Assembly: GCA_025041195.1 (NCBI GenBank)
Contig: JAKCFM010000001.1
Location: 2,663,272 to 2,727,271, forward strand
Direction: 5' to 3'
DNA length: 64,000 nucleotides
Source of the DNA: Halobacteriales archaeon YIM A00013
GTDB lineage: Archaea; Halobacteriota; Halobacteria; Halobacteriales; Haloarculaceae
Part shown: piece by piece, positions 61,207-64,000 of the stretch
How positions within the stretch are numbered: position 1 is the stretch's first letter
How the letters are laid out: each line of letters starts with the position of its first letter
Notes under the pieces: generated by a model
Database searches by the model: none
What the model was told of the DNA's origin: nothing
Seen by the model: only the letters and a program-made list of their open reading frames with translations
Translations under genes and position numbers: made by a program

Positions 61207-61410
61207 TCAGCGAACCTTCAGCGCATACGCACCAGCGCTGGTGACGTTCATTTCATCCGCCACCTCGCTCCGCTCGGGATGGGCGATGACCACATAGCCG
61301 GCCCAGTCCTCGGTCAGACTGCTCGAACCACACTGGGTGCAGTTCTGTGCGTCAGGGTCGTTTACGAGATGGCACTCTCGGCAGGCGAGGCGTTTGTTCG
61401 CCACGGTCAC
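61207..61410 (-). CDS. spt4: Transcription elongation factor Spt4 (RpoE2)
   Basis: A GTG start at 61410 gives 67 residues with CREC (C10/C13) and CTQC forming a zinc ribbon, then DWAGYVVIAHPERSEVADEM, typical of Spt4/RNA polymerase subunit E''. It binds Spt5 and aids RNA polymerase processivity. A second in-frame GTG two codons later is also possible. It overlaps the rpoE1 stop by 4 bp (GTGA). Confidence 0.93.
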   Translation of the reverse strand: MTVANKRLACRECHLVNDPDAQNCTQCGSSSLTEDWAGYVVIAHPERSEVADEMNVTSAGAYALKVR

Positions 61411-61976
61411 TCACCCGTGGCGGTCGGTTCCTGCTCCCGACGCTCTTTCAGCCAGCCGAGCTTGCCAAGGCCTGGCTGTTTGGCCGTGAGACCAATTTTG
61501 CTGTCACGCGGATTGCGCTCGTCGATGCTTTTGGTGACGATGCGCGCACGGACGGAATCGCCCGCCCCGATCGTGCTGTTCGATTCGCGCGATGCGAGCT
61601 GCTGATTCTCCTCGTCATACGCCAGATACTCATCGGAAATCTGTGAGACGTGGAGCAGGCCATCGACCGGCCCGATGCCAACGAAGGTACCGAAGTTGAC
61701 GACCTCGACGACTTCGCCATCGACCACTTCCTGCATCTGTGGATCGAACGTGACGGCGTCGAACACCGCCTCGTAGTAGACTCCTGGACGGTTTGGCAAC
61801 ACCGTACCGTCACCGACTTCGACAACGTCGACGATGCTGACGACGCTGCCAACGTCTTCGTCCATCCGTCCTTCGAGCTTGTCTTGTAGCAGTTGTTTCA
61901 CCAACGATTCCGAAACGTCGGCCAGGTGCCGCGGTGGCACCTCGACCGTATCGCGTAGTCTGACCCGTTTGTACAT
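61407..61976 (-). CDS. rpoE1: DNA-directed RNA polymerase subunit E' (RpoE1/Rpo7)
   Basis: This 189-residue protein starts MYKRVRLRDTVEVPPRHL. It has an N-terminal tip domain followed by an S1/OB domain (VDGEVVEVVNFGTFVGIGPVDGLLHVSQISDEYL, about 85-120) and AGDSVRARIVTKSIDER. It is the Rpo7 stalk subunit that pairs with RpoF. It starts 2 bp after the PIN-domain stop. Confidence 0.95.
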   Translation of the reverse strand: MYKRVRLRDTVEVPPRHLADVSESLVKQLLQDKLEGRMDEDVGSVVSIVDVVEVGDGTVLPNRPGVYYEAVFDAVTFDPQMQEVVDGEVVEVVNFGTFVGIGPVDGLLHVSQISDEYLAYDEENQQLASRESNSTIGAGDSVRARIVTKSIDERNPRDSKIGLTAKQPGLGKLGWLKERREQEPTATGE

Positions 61977-61978
61977 AG

Positions 61979-62347
61979 TTACTGGATAGCGAGTTTGTTC
62001 TGACCCCTTACACAGATTACTGCGACAGAGAGGCGGTCACGCAGGGGTCTGTCGTTCGTGACCACGTAGTCACACGCTCGTTCGTCTGCGAGTTCGACGA
62101 GTGCGTCATCGGCGTAGGTCGCCTCGGTCTCAAGTATCTCACAGCGGTCTGTGAGATCGTAACCAACGCGCGCCGCGGTCGATTCGGTGCCATGACCGCT
62201 CTCGGCGAGCGATTGCAGCTCTGCAACCACCGGTTCGACGGTGTAACACTCGTACGTTTCGAGCAGTCGATCGAGTTCCTCAAACACGCGGACACCACAC
62301 TCGACCGGCATCATCAACGCGTTCGTGTCAAGGACGACTCGATCCAT
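61979..62347 (-). CDS. PIN-domain protein (FCF1/VapC-like)
   Basis: This 122-residue PIN nuclease fold has VVLDTNALMMPVE (D-T-N with the first acidic residue), VAELQSLAES, TYADDALVELADE and the late acidic pair in DYVVTNDRPLRDRL. The three to four metal-binding acids are present. Its position between aIF2-gamma and RpoE1 is conserved in archaea and suggests an RNA-processing role rather than toxin function. No antitoxin gene is adjacent. Confidence 0.88.
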   Translation of the reverse strand: MDRVVLDTNALMMPVECGVRVFEELDRLLETYECYTVEPVVAELQSLAESGHGTESTAARVGYDLTDRCEILETEATYADDALVELADERACDYVVTNDRPLRDRLSVAVICVRGQNKLAIQ

Positions 62348-62365
62348 GCTCAGTTTCGATGTTCG

Positions 62366-63595
62366 TTACTCTCCAACGAGCGTTCCCACGCCGATGAGCC
62401 GCCAGCGCGTGCCGACACGGCGGTTGATTGCGATCTTTGCGCCGGGTTCGGCACACACTGGTCGTTTGAGATTCACTTCGCACTCCTGATTGCGCGCACT
62501 TGTCACCGCGCCGACGGTGGTAGCGGTTCCAACAGTGAGCATCAGGGGCTCACCAGTGTTGATCGGTTCGATCTCGTCGCCACCAACCAGGCGATCGAGC
62601 AGTTCGACTTCGATTTCGAATTCGTTCCAGGTTGGCGGGAGCGTACCTGGTGGTCCGGCGACCTGTCCGGCGAGCGCATCGCCTTTGGTGATCGATGGAT
62701 CGAGTCCAGTGCCGACCCCAAGCAGTCCACCCGGCCCGACGGTATCGGGCATTTCGTTGCCTGCCTGAATCGACCGAACCGTCGTCGTGATCGGTCGGTA
62801 TTCGGATTGTCCGCCCTCTTCGAACTCGCGGCCCGGCCGGAGTTCGAGCTCCGATTCGGTCGAGAGCTCACCCTGCACGAGACTCCCGCCGAGCACGCCG
62901 CCGTGGAGCTCATCGAATCGGGTTCCCGGTCGGTTGATGTCGAAACTCCGTGCGACTTCCATTCGTGGATCCGTATCGGGTGATTGCTCCGGCGTTGGAA
63001 TTTCCGTTTCAATCGCCTGCATCAAGAGATCCATGTTGACCTCCTGCTGTGCGGAAATCGGGACCACCGGTGCGTCTTCGGCGACGGTTCCCTCGACGAA
63101 CGATTTGATCTGCTCGTAGTTGTCGCGGGCCGTCTGATTGTCGACGAGGTCGATCTTGTTCTGTGCGATGACGATGTTCTCGATGCCGATTATATCGAGC
63201 GCCATCAGGTGCTCTGCGGTCTGGGCCTGTGGGACCTGCTCGTTCGCCCCGACGACCAGCACCGCGCCGTCCATCATCGCCGCACCCGAGAGCATCGTTG
63301 CCATCAGCGTTTCGTGACCGGGAGCATCGACGAACGAGACCGTTCGAACGAGCTCGCTCTCAGTGCCGTCCGGACACTCCGTCTCAACGGTGAAACACTC
63401 CGGGGCGTCCATCTCGGGACACCGCCGGAAGGTGGCGTCGGCGTAGCCGAGCCGTATCGATATCCCGCGCTTCATCTCTTCGGAGTGCTGGTCGGTCCAC
63501 TCGCCACTGAGCGCCTGAACCAGCGTCGTTTTACCGTGATCGACGTGGCCGACGAGACCGATGTTCACCTCCGGTTGTCGGTGTTCCCTTGTCAT
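62366..63595 (-). CDS. eif2g: Translation initiation factor aIF2 subunit gamma
   Basis: The ATG at 63595 gives 409 residues. The G domain has [22 protein letters not shown] and NKIDLV; two OB-like domains follow, with [15 protein letters not shown] at the end. It forms the aIF2 heterotrimer that carries initiator Met-tRNA to the ribosome. The zinc knuckle in the G domain is incomplete: [20 protein letters not shown] has single cysteines rather than CxxC pairs. It starts an operon with PIN, rpoE1, spt4 and DUF359. Confidence 0.95.
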   Translation of the reverse strand: MTREHRQPEVNIGLVGHVDHGKTTLVQALSGEWTDQHSEEMKRGISIRLGYADATFRRCPEMDAPECFTVETECPDGTESELVRTVSFVDAPGHETLMATMLSGAAMMDGAVLVVGANEQVPQAQTAEHLMALDIIGIENIVIAQNKIDLVDNQTARDNYEQIKSFVEGTVAEDAPVVPISAQQEVNMDLLMQAIETEIPTPEQSPDTDPRMEVARSFDINRPGTRFDELHGGVLGGSLVQGELSTESELELRPGREFEEGGQSEYRPITTTVRSIQAGNEMPDTVGPGGLLGVGTGLDPSITKGDALAGQVAGPPGTLPPTWNEFEIEVELLDRLVGGDEIEPINTGEPLMLTVGTATTVGAVTSARNQECEVNLKRPVCAEPGAKIAINRRVGTRWRLIGVGTLVGE

Positions 63596-63853
63596 CTCGT
63601 TAGTAATACGGTCACCTACCCTCGTGGCGAGCATAAACCTGCTGTTTCTCAGACTCGCGCCGCTCACCAAATCTGACAGTCACTCGCCACCCCCTGCGTG
63701 GCGGCCATGCAGTCGCTGTGTCCCGATCTACGCTCCCGTGCGAGTTCGCTGACCTGGTCCAGAGCGGCCCACCAGCTGTCGAACCAGCGTGGGCCAGACA
63801 ACCAGACGATTCGCTGACGAGTCGCTTTTGTTCAGGCCGTTCGAAGCGGTTGT
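63596..63853. other. Spacer between divergent eif2g and DUF5787-like gene
   Basis: This 258-bp spacer holds no supported gene. On the minus strand a TATA-like GTTTATGC at about 63632 is placed to drive eif2g. I see no tRNA fold or repeat. Confidence 0.45.
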
Positions 63854-64000
63854 GTGGACGAGTTCGGATTTGAGCTGTCGCTGTGTGCCACACTTGAGGG
63901 CAACGAGACGCCCCAGATCGTGAGCCGACAGCTTGGCGCGAGCACCACCGGCGCTCGGATCGTCGACGTCGTCACAGTGACGCCAGGGCCGGCGTTCGGA
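63854..64000 (+). CDS. DUF5787-like protein (N-terminus only)
   Basis: A GTG at 63854 opens 49 codons to the right edge: VDEFGFELSLCATLEGNE, then IVSRQLGASTTGARIVDVVTVTPGPAFG. This matches the N-terminus I know from haloarchaeal DUF5787 proteins (FELxLC...VARQLG...RxLDVVxVxPGPxF). The pattern is reminiscent of a restriction-endonuclease-like fold, but only the start is visible. The rest lies outside the window. Confidence 0.72.
   Translation, partial: MDEFGFELSLCATLEGNETPQIVSRQLGASTTGARIVDVVTVTPGPAFG

Noticed and set aside
61979..62347. PIN protein as a VapC toxin of a toxin-antitoxin pair.
   Set aside because: No antitoxin gene is adjacent, and the position in an information-processing operon favours a housekeeping role.
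1..64000. CRISPR arrays, complete insertion sequences, integrases or prophage genes.
   Set aside because: I found no regularly spaced short repeats, no transposase or integrase motifs and no phage structural genes. The only tandem repeat is the tRNA-linked 223-bp unit.

Overview
The window is chromosomal DNA of a haloarchaeon (class Halobacteria). The evidence is the protein set and the composition. The proteins are acidic and Asp/Glu-rich. Archaeal information-processing genes are present: PriS primase, GINS, aIF2-gamma, RpoE1 and Spt4. So are an archaeal diadenylate cyclase (DacZ), a SAMP2-type ubiquitin-like modifier, a trpDFEG operon, and several small zinc-ribbon proteins and conserved families of the kind I associate with haloarchaea. 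GC looks moderate for the group, with AT-rich spacers that often carry a TATA-like box 25-40 nt upstream of a start codon. I cannot name the genus. Most of the window reads as ordinary core chromosome. I see no CRISPR array, intact insertion sequence or prophage.

Layout. 1-6.6 kb: a zinc-ribbon HTH regulator (cut by the left edge) divergent from a two-gene ABC exporter, then an M3 oligopeptidase gene broken by one extra C in a C7 run, and a truncated acetyltransferase. 6.6-16.5 kb: a methyltransferase, then an ion-homeostasis region with an RCK-containing Na+/H+ antiporter, two CNNM/CBS proteins, an APC permease with Usp domains translationally coupled to a stand-alone TrkA-N protein, and an Lrp regulator. 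16.5-23.2 kb: an accessory-looking stretch with an ArsN2-like acetyltransferase, an arsenic-type BASS transporter, a divergent DoxX/HxlR pair, a Tat-exported PhoD phosphatase and small membrane proteins. 23.2-33.4 kb: metabolism, with NifU, ketopantoate reductase, two phosphohexomutases, RpiA, LarB, SAMP2, a hotdog thioesterase and a cysteine synthase, plus two related 50-52 residue zinc-ribbon proteins.

33.4-45.6 kb: thioredoxin and a DUF255/SSP411 protein, PurD, a hexapeptide acyltransferase, DedA, an overlapping dacZ-mscS pair, a flavin disulfide oxidoreductase, a tRNA methylthiotransferase, a CDF transporter and a HIT protein. 46.0-49.9 kb: trpDFEG with 4-nt overlaps at every junction. 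50.0-50.5 kb: tRNA-Val(GAC) followed by two tandem 223-bp units, each starting with the last 22 nt of the tRNA gene. This is the most unusual structure in the window. 50.5-60.6 kb: methyltransferases, an eIF-2B-like protein, acetyltransferases, priS-GINS, and fatty acid enzymes (acyl-CoA dehydrogenase and acyl-CoA ligase). 60.7-63.6 kb: a compact information-processing operon, aIF2-gamma, PIN protein, RpoE1, Spt4 and a DUF359 dephospho-CoA kinase, followed at the right edge by the start of a divergent DUF5787-like gene.

I did not find a clear new defence or mobile system. The best candidates for something undescribed are the tRNA-derived tandem repeat, the APC-Usp/TrkA-N coupled pair, and the SAMP2/acetyltransferase overlap.
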